Counted from the stretch's first letter, positions 30,181 to 42,130 are shown. The stretch is DNA of 64,000 bases from Diphasiastrum complanatum (GCA_029204225.1 CM055096.1:39179866-39243865); one strand, 5' to 3'. The notes: generated from the sequence alone by a model not told the origin. A program made the numbers and translations.

Positions 30181-31250
30181 GTCGGTTTTAATCCTCATCC
30201 ACTGTTTATCCAGTTTTGCGGATTTTCCCGTGTCTTTATACAGTCTGCAAAATTACAAGTGTTTTTGCACAGTCTGCAGAAATACACGGAGTTTGACAAT
30301 AGTGTCACATTTTCTCTCTCTACAACCATGACAGTGTCGCCTGTCAGAAATTACGAGTAAAATTACAGTGTCCCATTTTAGCGACATTGTTGCTTGTCAT
30401 GAATTATGTGTAAAAATGCAGTGTCATCTTTTTTGCATTTTTCGCCTGTCAGGATTTGCGAGTAAAACTGCAGAGTCGCATTTTTTGCATTTTTCAAAGT
30501 GCCTCAAATGTTAAGAAAATGACCGACAAATTGTGGGGCTACCTCAAAATGAAAGAAATGAGATTTTAGGACACTGTTGCATTATTCGCAAAAAGCTGAC
30601 ACTGTCGTCTTTTTGCGACACTGTCGCCTGTGGCAGTTTTAGTTCATTTCTGCAGAGTAATAGTTTTAGTTCATTTATACTGACAGACTGTTTACGACCA
30701 ATTTTCGCTTATCAGTAATCAATTTCTAAGAAGGAACTGGATGAATGCCAACGGACTCCAGCCAACTGGCAATCGCATTTGACAACCTAATGACTTAGCG
30801 TAAATCAGCTATTCATACATCTCAATAATAATCTAAAAATGCTATTGTGAATTGTGAAGGAGTTGAGTGTTATTACACGATGCTTCCTGTGCTCTCATCA
30901 AGCAGATCGTTCACAATAAAAAAGTATTGATGTTAGCTCTCTATCAAGCTTTCAAGCTTGAACTCTCTTGAGCATTCTAGCTCAGTTTTTTAGAATTTAT
31001 TTTAGAGTTGCTATTACACTACTGCTTATCAGCAGAGCTGCTTCGTATTAGACTTATTCTCAGTTACTCAAAGACAGCTTTAGAGTGTGCGATTTCTATC
31101 TGCTATTGTCTTGCACTCATTAGCATCTGATTTTGTTTTTCTGAATCAATACTATTTCTTATTGCGTTCAGTTTGTATCAGAATGCATGCATCTCTATAT
31201 TGCTTTTGTAGCTGATAGAAATTGTTTGAGAATTCAATACTTTTTGTTTG
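30181..31250. other. Non-coding with degenerate short repeats
   Basis: Between 30230 and 30500 a unit of about 55-65 bp recurs around GCCTGTCAG..TT..GAGTAAAA..GCA and CAGTCTGCAGAAATACA. Similar sequence occurs at 40200-40440 and 47310-47360, so it is probably LTR-derived. No gene is seen. Confidence 0.4.
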
Positions 31251-32095
31251 GCTTATGATCAACATAAGGAGGTAATGACTGATGCCATCCATGAAGAAGA
31301 CGAGGGGTCCGATGAGGACTTTGATATCAGAGAAAAGAAAGCAAAAATTTTTGAACATCTTAATCATCAGAAGTTCAGAACTTTTACAACAAATGAAAAC
31401 TTGGCAGAAAGCTCAACAAACCCAGATGGATAAACTTGTTGTTGATTTTCAAACTGCTATAAAAAATATTGCTGACAAATTATTTCCAGCAAGAGAAAAT
31501 ATACGGTGTTCTATTTGTTCATAGAATCACACTGTCAATGAATGTCCCCGACTGAAACACCATTATCTGGTGGACTCCAGACCTATGTATCGACAATATC
31601 GTGCTTACAATTCACAATAGTGCATGCCGCAACAAGGAGTCTATTAACCCAATCAGTATCCACCACGTCAATAGTTCGTCGTTAATCAAACTGCTCCCCA
31701 ACAAGTTGTTCACTATCTTGATCAAAATACCATCGATCCAGCAACTTATTATGTGGACGACACTACTCAACCAGGGTACTCCACTGAGACAGTTGTATAT
31801 TATGTGTATGATCCTAATGCTCAAGTGGTTGACTCCAATGCCCAAACCTATGATCCTAACCAAGCTGTGTTTGCAACGCATCAACTTCCAGCAATACACG
31901 GATGCTTTATCTATGTAGATAAACATCCTAGTATTCGCTGCCCAGACAAACTTCAATTTCCACCAGCTTGTGAAAATTGTGGCATTGAACACCATGTGAA
32001 GGATTGTCCTTCCCAATGTAAACATGCTACTCTTGTATGCTCTGTGCAAGTAGAAACCTTGCCAGTAAAAACTCAGCCCGCTCCTGGGTCTTGAC
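31251..32095 (+). pseudogene. Gag-like ORF with two zinc knuckles
   Basis: Frames alternate through an acidic start (MTDAIHEEDEGSDEDFDIRE), a helical part (QQMKTWQKAQQTQMDKLVVD), and a knuckle-like CSICS..NHTVNECPR. A Tyr/Gln/Pro-rich spacer (YYVYDPNAQVVDSNAQTYDP) and a second knuckle CENCGIEHHVKDC follow. Both knuckles fit C-x2-C-x3-H-x4-C, one residue shorter than the usual gag form. Stops and frameshifts make it non-functional. No pol follows; at 32137 an unrelated LTR fragment begins. Confidence 0.65.
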
Positions 32096-32136
32096 TTGTG
32101 CACAACCCTAGCGTCGAGCCCCTACTATTGCACCTT

Positions 32137-32713
32137 CTGTGACTCTTTGACACTGAATCCATATTTTTCGGTCTCGTTTTTACCCGAAACTTTTCTTTCT
32201 CGGTTTTTTTTTTTTTTCCGTGGTTGACTTTTTTGGCATTCATGACTAGGGCTCCCACAACAACACGGTTCCTTGAAAAATACATTGAGTGATCATATAT
32301 TAGTAAAAATGGACTCAATACATGGTGAGATTTTAGCACGGTCATACCGGCTATTTTTTTACAACTGGCCATTTTTTTGAAAAGCTGTAAAATATTTACT
32401 GGCCATTTCTAAAGCCGCAAAATTTGCTCTAGCCTCATTTAGGGCGGGCTGGGACCCAATTCTAGGTGGACCGGCACTTTTGGCTCGGTCTTACAAAACT
32501 TGACCACAAAATATTTTTGATGGTTTTTTCGAAAGTCAGTTTCTTACTTTTAAACTGTGTCTAGCCACTTTAGGCTGGGCTGAGACCCAGACCTAAAGCA
32601 AATTTGTGCCAATTTTTCTCTAATAACTGGGCTTTACATGCCGGTTCTTTCAATTATTGCGAACTTAAATGTCAATATTAGTCCGATTTTCCGTGCAGAA
32701 ATATCGGCTAACA
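32137..32713 (+). repeat. 3' part of a gypsy (Tat-like) LTR, family Z copy 1
   Basis: It ends ATATCGGCTAACA, directly followed by a PBS. It shares CTGTGACTC..TTGACACTGAATCC through AATATCGGCTAACA with 46855-47298. This copy has about 130 bp more (32470-32590), including CTTAGGCTGGGCTGAGACCC-like repeats of GGGCGGGCTGGGACCC. It is truncated on the left against the gag fragment. Confidence 0.75.
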
Positions 32714-32733
32714 TTGGCGACTACCACTGGGTA
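32714..32733 (+). other. Gypsy primer-binding site (Arg-tRNA type)
   Basis: TTGGCGACTACCACTGGGTA resembles the TGGCGACTCYGCTGGGG site used by plant Tat/Ogre-type elements, with a few mismatches. It sets the orientation of the family Z LTR as plus. Confidence 0.6.
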
Positions 32734-33638
<905 letters not shown>

Positions 33639-33965
33639 TTTTCTCTCAGTCTTTCTCTCTCTTTTTCTGTTTTTCTTTTTCTTTTTATATATATATATTT
33701 TTCTTCTGTGCCTTATCCATTGGGCGATGGAGTCACTCCCCACCCCACTACACTGTTTTTGTTCCCACTGTTTCCTCTCTCAACCCCCCCCCCCTTAACT
33801 ATGTGCTATACAGTCATTTATGCCCATAGAAGTTAGCAAATGCCCAAATGGAGCTCAGAGATTTTATAGAGATGCAATAAATATGTATGCATAGAAAACT
33901 GAGACTTGCAACAGATGCTCACCATACCGTGTCTAGTGTATAATGCATAATAGTGAGGTGGGTGG

Positions 33966-34994
33966 TTACAATGCATTCCTGCACATTTCCGTCTGTTGGT
34001 CCTTCAACTCCCCAATGTAATTGGGGTCCACTTCTGCCACATCCACAAGGGCTGGATCGGCACCTTCCATGAACTTAAAATAAAACATCTCATTTAGGGT
34101 TTTGCGTTCCTTGGAAGTTCTGTCACGCATCTGCAGGTACAGCGCTAGGTCCGCTCCTGATTCCATAGACTCATTGGGGCTGTAGCACCATTTGGTAAGG
34201 TAAATCCTGGTGGGTTTAGTCTTATCGCCCCAAGGTTGTAGTAACCAATTCTGCAGGTAGTAGGCATAGTGGCTGGCCAATCTAATGATATCATCTTTCT
34301 GGTGCACGACAACAATTGAGAACCTACATAAGCTCTCGCAGGAATCTTTGTAGTTTTCAAAACTACTTGGGATGAGTGGCCATGTGAATCTGAGGGCGGA
34401 ACTCGTGGATGGTCGTAGCTCAAAAACCTGGACATCTAGCGGAAACTCCATGGGCGATAGATATAAACTGTAAACATCGAAGTTTTTGTAGAACAGATTG
34501 TCTGACAAAATTTCCTTGCGGTGCACAAGGTAAGCGGGTAAAGGGTTGCGGGAACTCTGAGGCCTGATTGGTCCTCTTGCAGCTTCTTTTCTCTGATAGT
34601 CATGTAACTACCTAGCTAGCATGGCTACGGTAGTTTCGGTTGCAGCTAGTTCCACCTTGGTGTTGGATAGGATCTTTTCCTGCCCTTTATACCCCTCCCT
34701 ATGGCTTATCTGTCGCCTATCATTAGCCTCCTTGAGGTCATTGTACTTCTGCTTCCAGGTATCTCGCTCCTTACTGGTGCTAACTAGCTCGTTAGTGGCT
34801 CTGATTCGTAGGTTCTTTTGTTTCTTCAATTCTTCTTTCAGACATTGGACTTCTATGTCGGTCCTTTGTCCTTCCTTCAGTACGAACCTCATCAGTTTTC
34901 TATGGCGTTGGTCGGGCTGGTTACTGCTCTGTGGGTCTTCCATACTCTTTTCAGCAGTAAATTCCATCACATGTGTTTTAGAATTTATGTACAT
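33966..34994 (-). pseudogene. Extra sense ORF 3' of a Tat-like pol, about 343 codons
   Basis: It starts MYINSKTHVMEF and holds a coiled-coil segment (VQCLKEELKKQKNLRIRATN, then KERDTWKQKYNDLKEANDRR). One TAG after AMLAR near 34608 interrupts it. It continues in the same frame through NLFYKNFDVYSLYLSPMEF, RFTWPLIPSSFENYKDSC, LASHYAYYLQNWLLQPWGD and VDPNYIGELKDQQTEMC. There are no membrane segments, so it is not env-like. Plant Tat elements often carry accessory ORFs; this one I cannot name. It is the last ORF of the element. Confidence 0.6.
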
Positions 34995-35101
34995 GAATAT
35001 ATAATGTGTTGAATGTACAAAAAATATTTAAGCTGTACACCCCTCTCCCCTTCCGTGTGTATCTATCAGGTTCATGCTAGGGTAGGGGTTTTACTATGTA
35101 C

Positions 35102-35848
35102 TCAGGCCGTGTGCATTAACCCATGGGTGATGCTACTATGGTGTGACCTAAAACATGATCTAGATAGTTCATGGCTCATTAACTGATGTAATTGGGCTAG
35201 GAGTTGGGGATTCTCTAGACCTACTTGGTTTATCAGACTTCTGATCCACCGAACTCCATACCATGTCTGGGCTTTCAGGATTGTCCATAGCTCTGCAGCT
35301 ATGGTTATGGGTGAAATGACTACCCTTCCTGGCTCACTTTGCCAGTAATGATCATGGTCGTAGGCTATCGCAGCTAGACTATCAGCACGTTGGTTCTGTG
35401 CTCGTGGAATATGCATCCATTCGATGTGGGAAAACTCTCTAGTGTATTCGTTGATGGCAATTGCATAGGCCTGTAAGGTCTTGCTTTTGAGTCGGTATAT
35501 GCCGGTCATACCTCGGATTAGGAGTTGTGAATCTCCCATAATTCAGAGGTTGCCTATAGTTTGCGCAACTCGCATGGTCATTTGTAGATCGATTAGAAGG
35601 GCTTTGTATTCGACAATGTTGTTCATGAATCCTTTCCCTAATAGGACTCCTCTATTGGCTAGTTTAGTCCCATTGGGATTCTGCAATATTGCTCCTATGG
35701 CACCTTCTCTATTTGAATGTGTGCAGGCTCCGTCTACCTTCAACGTATATGTCCCAAGTTCTTGGGTGAGTTCCATATCACAACAATAAATTTTTTGTAT
35801 TTTTCTCGATTTTTTGAAGTTTTGTATGGGTTTTTCGCACCCTTCCAT
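35102..35848 (-). pseudogene. Second RNase H (plant/archaeal type) of a Tat-like gypsy
   Basis: It reads YTLKVDGACTHSNREGAIGA, GFMNNIVEYKALLIDLQMTM, one TGA at 35543-35545, then IMGDSQLLIRGMTGIY, HIEWMHIPRAQNQRADSLAA. The four acidic residues of RNase HI are present (VDGA, VEYKAL, GDSQL, RADSLA). It lies after integrase, separate from the RT-linked RNase H at 37360-37768. Such a dual arrangement is known for plant Tat elements. Apart from one stop the frame is intact. Confidence 0.8.
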
Positions 35849-35999
35849 TCAGCATATATGTACAGGGTCACTAGGGCTACTTTTGATTCTTTGAGTGTTC
35901 CCAGTATTCGTGATGCTTCTAGGTCGTTCACTTCGATACCTGAAAAGGTGAACATGAAAAGGTGTTACATACTATACAGGTGTCTTCAGCTTCTCTTTA

Positions 36000-36440
36000 A
36001 CTATAGTAAGCTTTTATCTTTCGGTGCTTAAAAATTTCACCGTCTAACTCTGCCAGCTTCACTGTGTTATTTTCATACAGTTTCACTATTACATATGGAC
36101 CGTTCCAGCATGGCCCCAACTTTTGAGGCATCAGCTCGAGTCAAGCGTTGTAGAACAACACTAACTGCCCCTGTCTGAACTGGTAATCGCTCCTATGCAA
36201 ACTTCTTCATTGCTAGATGCAAAGTATTTCATTACCTTTATTGAGGAATTTTTCAGAAGAACAGTTCATGCATCTTTTTGTGGGTTTCTTGGTGATTTAA
36301 AGCAGCTATCCGGTGCTCGTCCAGGTCTTGTAAAGTGTCCAGTCGGTGCTGTATTGATTCTTTCTCTCCTAGGTCGTGCTTCATGGCAAACCGCAAGGAT
36401 GGGAACTCTATTTCTATTGGCAGTACACATTCTTGGCCAT
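36000..36440 (-). pseudogene. Gypsy integrase C-terminal part
   Basis: It reads MYGQECVLPIEIEFPSLRFA, ESIQHRLDTLQDLDEHRIAA and HQETHKKMHELFF. With a frame change it continues to QLVLFYNA, KLGPCWNGPYVIVKLYENNT and VKLAELDGEIFKHRKIKAYY. The last block is the typical GP-x-x-V integrase tail ending the pol frame. It joins the core at 36444 with a shift. Confidence 0.8.
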
Positions 36441-36443
36441 ACA

Positions 36444-36824
36444 CTAGAAAAAAGGCATGTGGTTGGTACTGGTCTTATAGGTGGCATTATATGCCCACAA
36501 TGCCAAGTACAGTTTTTTGTCCCAATCCCTATGTCTGTCTGATACGGTTTTTCTTAGAATACCCACTAGTTGTTTGTTCGTGCTTTCAGCCTGACCGTTG
36601 GCTTGCGGGTGGTAGGGTGTGCTTTTACGGTGCTTGATCATCAACTGATCGGTCAAAGCCTTGATAGTTTGGTTTAGGAAATGGGTACCCATGTCGGAGA
36701 TGAGTTCTTTGGGTGTACCGAACCGGCCTATCACCCGTTCTAGTAAGAACCAGACGGTTTCTTTTGCATTGTCTTTGGCCACAGCCCGTGCCTCGGCCCA
36801 CTTTGTGAAATAGTCAATGGCCAC
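36444..36824 (-). pseudogene. Gypsy integrase core (Tat-like element)
   Basis: It reads AIDYFTKWAEARAVAKDN, GRFGTPKELISDMGTHFLNQ, HRKSTPYHPQANGQAESTNK and RKTVSDRHRDWDKKLYLALW, then AYNATYKTSTNHMPFF. The D of AIDYFTKW is the second conserved block. The catalytic Asp of SDMGTHF and the Glu of AESTNK are present. The first catalytic Asp lies upstream near 36885 (GIDFVGPIHP-like on the minus strand, partly in another frame). Confidence 0.9.
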
Positions 36825-36884
36825 TATGATATAATGTTTTCGGCTAGATGAAGTTGGGTGTATTGGGCCAACGAAGTCGATGCC

Positions 36885-37357
36885 CTATTTTTCAAAAGAG
36901 AGACAGGCCTGTATTGGAACTAACGACCACACCCTGTTATCCGTCTTGTCAACTTGTTGACAGGTGTCGCAGTTTCGATCATGTAAATGGGCATCTTGGA
37001 ATAGTGTTGGCCACCAATAACCCGCCCTCAGAAATTTCTGCCCTGTGAGCTGGTCGACAAAGTGGCCCCCACAGGCAGAATCATGACACTTCTCTAGTAT
37101 AAATTTGGCTTCTTCAGGAGTGATGCATCTTCGATACAACCCTTCTACACCTCGTCTGTACAATGTGCTTCCTATCAAGACGAACTTTAGGGCTTGTAGA
37201 CGTAGTTTTTGTTTTTCTGGAGTCGTCATACTGTTGGGTGTCTCTAGTGTGGATAGGTAGGTTGCTAAAGCTATATACCACTCAGGAATTGTGTCAACAT
37301 CTACCCTCAAAAGTTCTCTTAAGTGATCAGTCTCCCACTCATCGCCTATTTCAGTAA
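36885..37357 (-). pseudogene. Gypsy integrase zinc-binding domain and linker
   Basis: It contains LRLQALKFVLIGSTLYRRGV, then HDSACGGHFVDQLTGQKFLR, GYWWPTLFQDAHLHDRNCDT and CQQ: H-x4-H-x29-C-x2-C, the integrase zinc finger. It is continuous with RNase H to the right. Confidence 0.9.
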
Positions 37358-37768
37358 CCCCTCCCAGCTTGCAAATACAATTGTTTAACCCCTGCAATTT
37401 AGGCGGCTTGCTTTGGAGGGTGTAGTCAAACTCTTGAAGGGAGATTATCCACTTCATTAAGCACTCAGGAGGTTCTAGTTTATTCATCATCAAGGTGACT
37501 GCAGTACTCTTGGTAAAGAAAGTCACTTTCCGATGCAATAGGTAATGCCTTAGTTTGGCGATGGCGTAAGCTATCCCCAAACAAATTTCTCAGCCTTACT
37601 ATAATTAAGTTCGGCTTTATTCAGCTTTCTCCCTATAGAAATAATAGGGTGATATTTTTTGTCCCAAATTTGGGCCAGACAACAGTTTATGCACATGTCC
37701 ATGGTGCTTGTGAAAACGAAGAACTCTCTGTCGTACATAGGTGGTTTCAATATTGGAACGTTAGCCAA
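37358..37768 (-). pseudogene. RT-linked RNase H with altered active site
   Basis: It reads DREFFVFTSTMDMCINCCLA where plant elements have FTDAS-like sequence, so the first catalytic Asp appears replaced. NKAELNYSKAEKFVWG retains the Glu block. After a frameshift near 37575 come AIAKLRHYLLHRKVTFFTKS and PECLMKWIISLQEFDYTL; the Asp expected in the T-D-x-x-x-L block is also missing (TKSTAVT). Loss of this first RNase H alongside an intact second one matches what is described for Tat elements. Confidence 0.8.
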
Positions 37769-37810
37769 AGCTACTTTTAATTCCTGAAAAGTCTTTTCAC
37801 ATGCCTCATC

Positions 37811-38603
37811 CTAGGTCCACTCCACGTTGGTTTTCAATAAGCCAGTCATCTGGTAAGTACGCGTGGCATAGGCCATGACATATCTTTTGTAATAACCGCT
37901 CGAGCCTAAGAAGGTCTGAAGTTGGGACACCATAGTTGGTGCCATCATGGCTAGGAGCATAGCTATTTTTTCTGGATCAGTTGCCATGCCGTACTTGCTA
38001 ATGACATGTCCTAACAGTACCCCGTAAGGAACTCCGAATAGGCACTTGTTAGCATTCAAAGCTATATAGGTTGCTGCGCACTTCTGAAAACACTTCTCTA
38101 GCATGGTGAGATGTTCTGTGACAGTGGTTGCCCCACAGAGGTCATCTATAAAATTTTTGAGGTTTTCATCTAAGATATCCTCGAAGTGCTTGTTCATAAA
38201 CCTCCGATAGGTTCCAGGGGCATTAGTCAACTCAAAAGGCATGACGTGAAAAGCGAAAACCCCAAACGTGGTTGTGAAGGTGGTCTTCAATTTATCCTCT
38301 TCTGCTATGGCTATCTGATTATAGCCTGCGAAACAGTCTATGGAAGAGTACCGGTCTCTTCTTGCCATTTCTTCTAGGACTTGGTCTATGAACGACAATG
38401 GATAGTAGTCCTTCTTAGTCTGTTTGTTCAACCTCTTATAATCCACACATACGCGAATGCGTGTAGAGTTCTTCATGGTGCGAGGTACTATTGGGGAGCA
38501 CCACTCGGTGTTCTCTATCGAAAATCAAATCAGCATTTCGAAGTCTCTTGAGTTCAGTGTATACTCCTTCCTTTAGGTGGTAGGGTAGCTAACGTTGTTT
38601 CTG
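37811..38603 (-). pseudogene. Gypsy RT (Tat-like element)
   Basis: The main open part reads RIRVCVDYKRLNKQTKKDYY, DRYSSIDCFAGYNQIAIAEE, TTFTTTFGVFAFHVMPFELT, NAPGTYRRFMNKHFEDIL and NFIDDLCGATTVTEHL. FIDD is the catalytic box, and GVPYGVLLGHVISKYG belongs to the thumb. MPFGLT has become MPFELT. Upstream to 38603 lie pieces of the fingers in shifted frames. Confidence 0.9.
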
Positions 38604-39476
38604 TCATATAGGTTTGGCTCCCTCCTTCAGTGGTATTGTATGAGTCACTAGATCGGGTGGAATCCCCTTCAAATCTGAGTAGTCCCAGGCAAAAATATGC
38701 TGGTACTTTCTACACAGCCGTTTGTATTCTTCTTTTTCTCCAATGCCTAGAGAAGCACCTATTTTGATGTTCTTGGGCTCTTCTAGGGTTCCTAGGTTTA
38801 TTAGGCAAATATCGGTGTCTTGAACTTTGGGAGGCCGCTCTTCTGGAGTGTTCCACGCTATGTTCAGTACTGATCTCAGGTCTGGTTCATCTTCACTCGT
38901 AGTGGACTCACCATCGTCCTCACTACTCATGACCTCCTCCCACTCAGACAAAGGTATGGGTGCTCTTTCTGACTGAGGCACCTCGAGATAACCGTCGACT
39001 ATGGTACGCTCTCTACCCCTTCCAAAAATCAGTATTCCTGTAGGGATGTCAACTGTGCAGTTGCTAAGCTTGAGCCATGGCCGTCCTAGCAGTATAGAGT
39101 ACCCCCGGTTCCCGGCGTACATCCTCATGACGTAAACGTCCACTTGAATGGTCTTGTTAGCCATGGTAATGGGTACATTCTTAAGCTCGCCCTCTGGTTT
39201 GATCACAGAGTTGTTGGCTAGCTTTAGGGCTGTCAACGTAGTGGGTTCTAGAGTAGAACCAAGGTGGTCTGAAAGTTCTAGACTTATGATGTTAACTGCT
39301 GACCCTGCATCAACTATGGCCCCTGAAATGGCTAGGCCATCTATGAGTACGTCTACCTTAGGGCAGTAGCGATCTAACAAATCTGCATCTACTTTTCCTA
39401 TTGTAGGTGGCTCCATTGTTCTGGTCGTGGGTGGTCTCATCAGTCGTTTGACCATGCGTTTAATAGTGGGTGACAA
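38604..39476 (-). pseudogene. Gypsy aspartic protease and RT start
   Basis: It reads DVLIDGLAISGAIVDAGSAV with active site DAG rather than DSG/DTG, TALKLANNSVIKPEGELKNV and YSILLGRPWLKLSNCTVD. An acidic linker (EVMSSEDDGESTTSEDEPD) and FAWDYSDLKGIPPDLVTHTI, the beginning of RT, follow. The frame is open for 290 codons, the longest intact stretch of this element. Confidence 0.9.
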
Positions 39477-39488
39477 CTATACTAGTTG

Positions 39489-40110
39489 TCAGAGCCCTAT
39501 TTCCAATTTTAGATTCTCTAGGGCTTGACCTAGGTCAATATTCCCTCTCTTCAGATTTAGGTCTATATCCTTCCTAGACCTACGGTTTCTGGTCATAGTC
39601 CTCTTAGTTTCTAGGCCGGTTTTCCCTTTTCTCGGTCCTAGCAATCTGGGGTGTCTACGCCCTTCCAAGACGCTAATCTCACCTTGCTTTTTGGGCAGTG
39701 GATCCTCGTAGATGGGTGTAGGTTCAAATACTGGCTTCTCAATGACCACTGGATTATCTACCTCCGGTGGTGGTTTTGGTGTAGGCTTGGGTTTCTTGGG
39801 AGGTAGCTCCATCTGGAGGTTACTCCGGGTCACTACTAAAACCTCTTTCCTGTTCGTGGATTCCTCTAGCGTCTCCACGACGATGAAGTTCACGGGTGGC
39901 CGGTCATCTTCTATGCATGCCTTCCCTTTATCCACCTGGCTAATCCTGGGTCTCCGTTGTATGTATTGAGGTGGCCTTGATGGCCTCGCCGTTCTGTCCT
40001 CCTGGGGACTATGGCTCACTGGCCCAGGCATCCTATTTGCGTCTCTACATACCCAACATCTATCCTCCAAGTGTCCAGGCCTCTTGCAGTACCCGCACAC
40101 TTGGTTGGGA
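39489..40110 (-). pseudogene. Gypsy gag C-terminus with zinc knuckle
   Basis: It begins CGYCKRPGHLEDRCW, a perfect C-x2-C-x4-H-x4-C knuckle, followed by a Pro/Lys-rich region (PPKKPKPTKP-like near 39800) and ends in helical NLKRGNIDLGQALENLKLEI. A stop at about 39486 separates it from protease. The capsid portion is missing: homology stops at about 40110, where AT-rich LTR-like sequence begins. Confidence 0.85.
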
Positions 40111-40459
40111 TAATTTCGATTTAAATGATTCTCTCTTCATATATTATTGGAGCATGAAAATGTAGACAGTCTATACGTAAAATCTCGTTTAAATATGTAG
40201 AGCATTGGATTTTTCACATTCTTCAAAAAAATGCAATATTCTCTGAAATGGCCTAAAATCTCGAGTTAGCATTTGTGTCACATTTTTCGCAAAATACTTT
40301 TTTGTCAAAATGGCTCGAAAGTGAAGTAGACAACTTTGTCAAGTTTTTCTCATTTCTTTGCCTGTTGGAATTTGTGAGTAAAAATACAAACTGTTGCGAC
40401 AAACAGTTCACGCTTGTCAGGTATCAGATGAGCAGACGTAGAACCAAAGTTGGTTTCAC
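40111..40459. other. LTR-like AT-rich stretch
   Basis: It contains GCCTGTTGGAATTTGTGAGTAAAAATAC and other words shared with 30330-30500. No coding match is seen. Confidence 0.35.
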
Positions 40460-41510
40460 CTGACCCTAGATCAATGATGGCTTGAAGCAATCTGCTCGAG
40501 CATGGTTTCAAAGGATCAATACTTTCCTTATTGATCATGACCACACACCTAGCTCTTCAGATTCAAATGTTTACTTCAAGACAGTGCAGCGATCTTTTAT
40601 CATTATCACTTTGTACGTGGATGATACATTGCTTTTCAGCAACAGTACTGATCTGATAAAAGAAGACAAGAAATGCTATCTTCTGAATTGGACATCACCA
40701 ATTCGGGCGAAGCTTATTTCTGCCTTGGTATTCAAATCCACAAAGACAGAAATCGAAAGTTGATCTACATTACTCAACAGAGGTACATCTACAATATGTT
40801 AGTCAGATAAAATCTGATTGATTGCAAGTTAGCTCTCTCACCAATGGAACTAGGTCTCAAATTGTCAAAGGACCGGTGTTCTCAAACAATTCAAGAGAAG
40901 GAGCAAATGTGTGAGTATCCTTATCATTCGATAATAGGATCTCTTATGTAAGCAATGATCTGTACTAGGGCCGACATAGCTTTTGCAGTCAGCTCCCTAA
41001 GTCAGTATATGACTAACCCTGGTATGATACATTAGAAGGCTCTTATCAGAGTCATGAGGTACCTTCAAGCTAGTATGGACTTTTGCTTTTGTTATGGAGC
41101 AGTCGACAACGACAAACTCAATTTACTCATTGGTTTTACATATGCAAGTTGGATAGGAGATGTAGACACTCGTAAATCCACTTCTGGATTTACATTCTCC
41201 CTCAACAATGGTCTTGTTTCCTGCAACGATCACAAGCAATCTTCGATAACTCTATCTTCTACGAATCCGAGTATATTGTAGCCTCACAAGCTACAAAGGA
41301 AGCAATTTGGTTGAGAAACTTACTTTTAGATATCAGTCTGAATCAATATGCTCTAACATTATTATTTTGTGATAATTAAAGTGCCATTGCCTTTTCAGCC
41401 AACCCTGTTCTAGGAGTAAGCACATTGAACTAAAGTATCACTATGTCAGAAGCAAAGTTCTCAACGATGAGGTCAGATTGCAGTATTGTCGAACGCAAGA
41501 TATGACAGCG
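40460..41510 (+). pseudogene. Copia RT C-terminal half and RNase H
   Basis: It reads KQSARAWFQRINTFLIDHDH, TPSSSDSNVYF, IITLYVDDTLLFSNST (YVDD catalytic box). In other frames it reads GDVDTRKSTSGFTFSLNNGL, SITLSSTN, FCDN-like sequence and RSKHIELKYHYVRSKVLN. RNase H ends EVRLQYCRTQDM. At least three frameshifts and several stops are present. Both flanks are non-copia sequence. Confidence 0.85.
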
Positions 41511-41592
41511 GGAATGCGATCCATTGTAACAATATGTATCTCGACCATTGTCACAAGAATTTCTGCGGCTACCCGTAGCTTAGTATCCTTGA

Positions 41593-42130
41593 TCAGTTTG
41601 ATGGCAACGCTGTCGTTGGTTTGTGCAATGGTCTTTCCGTCGTGAACTTTGTGAAGTATTTGGAGTCGTAGCTGGTACCCTTTCCATGAATCGTCTTGCC
41701 CAGATTAGAAATTCCAGTGCTTTGTAGATGCTCTGGGGAGATGTCGATTATGGTATAGCTGCCATTCTTAGACATGATCCGGAAAAAATGAAACTCGTCA
41801 GAATAAGTTGGATAGGCCGCTCGGACCAAACTCTCGCTCTACTGACCAGTGAAATAAGTCAGATCAAAGTGAAAATATCCTTGGCTAAGATTGTGTTGAT
41901 TGCTTGGACCTCATTACTAGTGTGAGTTCATAGTTGAGTGCTTCAAATCACTTGGAGAGGATGTTTACTTGCTTTTGTTGAGAGGATTGATGGGTGAAAG
42001 TGATTTTATGGTGAGGGTTGGTTGGTTGGTTGTAGTCCATTGTCATACTAGTAGGCTTATATCTTGAATGCATGGGATGGTTTGTGTGAGGGTTTGGTGT
42101 GAGTGATGGGTTGCTGACTTTTTTAGCCAT
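41593..42130 (-). CDS. Unrecognised minus-strand frame
   Basis: From about 42130 an open frame starts MAKKVSNPSLTPNPHTNHPM. After stops a second one reads VRAAYPTYSDEFHFFRIMSK, NGSYTIIDISPEHLQST and NLGKTIHGKGTSYDSKYF. The composition looks coding and there is a Met-rich start, so a decayed transposon gag or accessory ORF is likely. No motif supports a name. Confidence 0.35.

Noticed and set aside
33966-34994. Envelope-like gene of a retrovirus-like element
   Set aside because: No signal peptide or transmembrane stretch is visible; the coiled coil is N-terminal and soluble in character.
34621-35004. 127-codon plus-strand frame, Leu/Phe/Ser-rich, membrane-like
   Set aside because: It is the antisense of the coiled-coil accessory ORF; hydrophobic character follows from antisense Lys/Glu codons.
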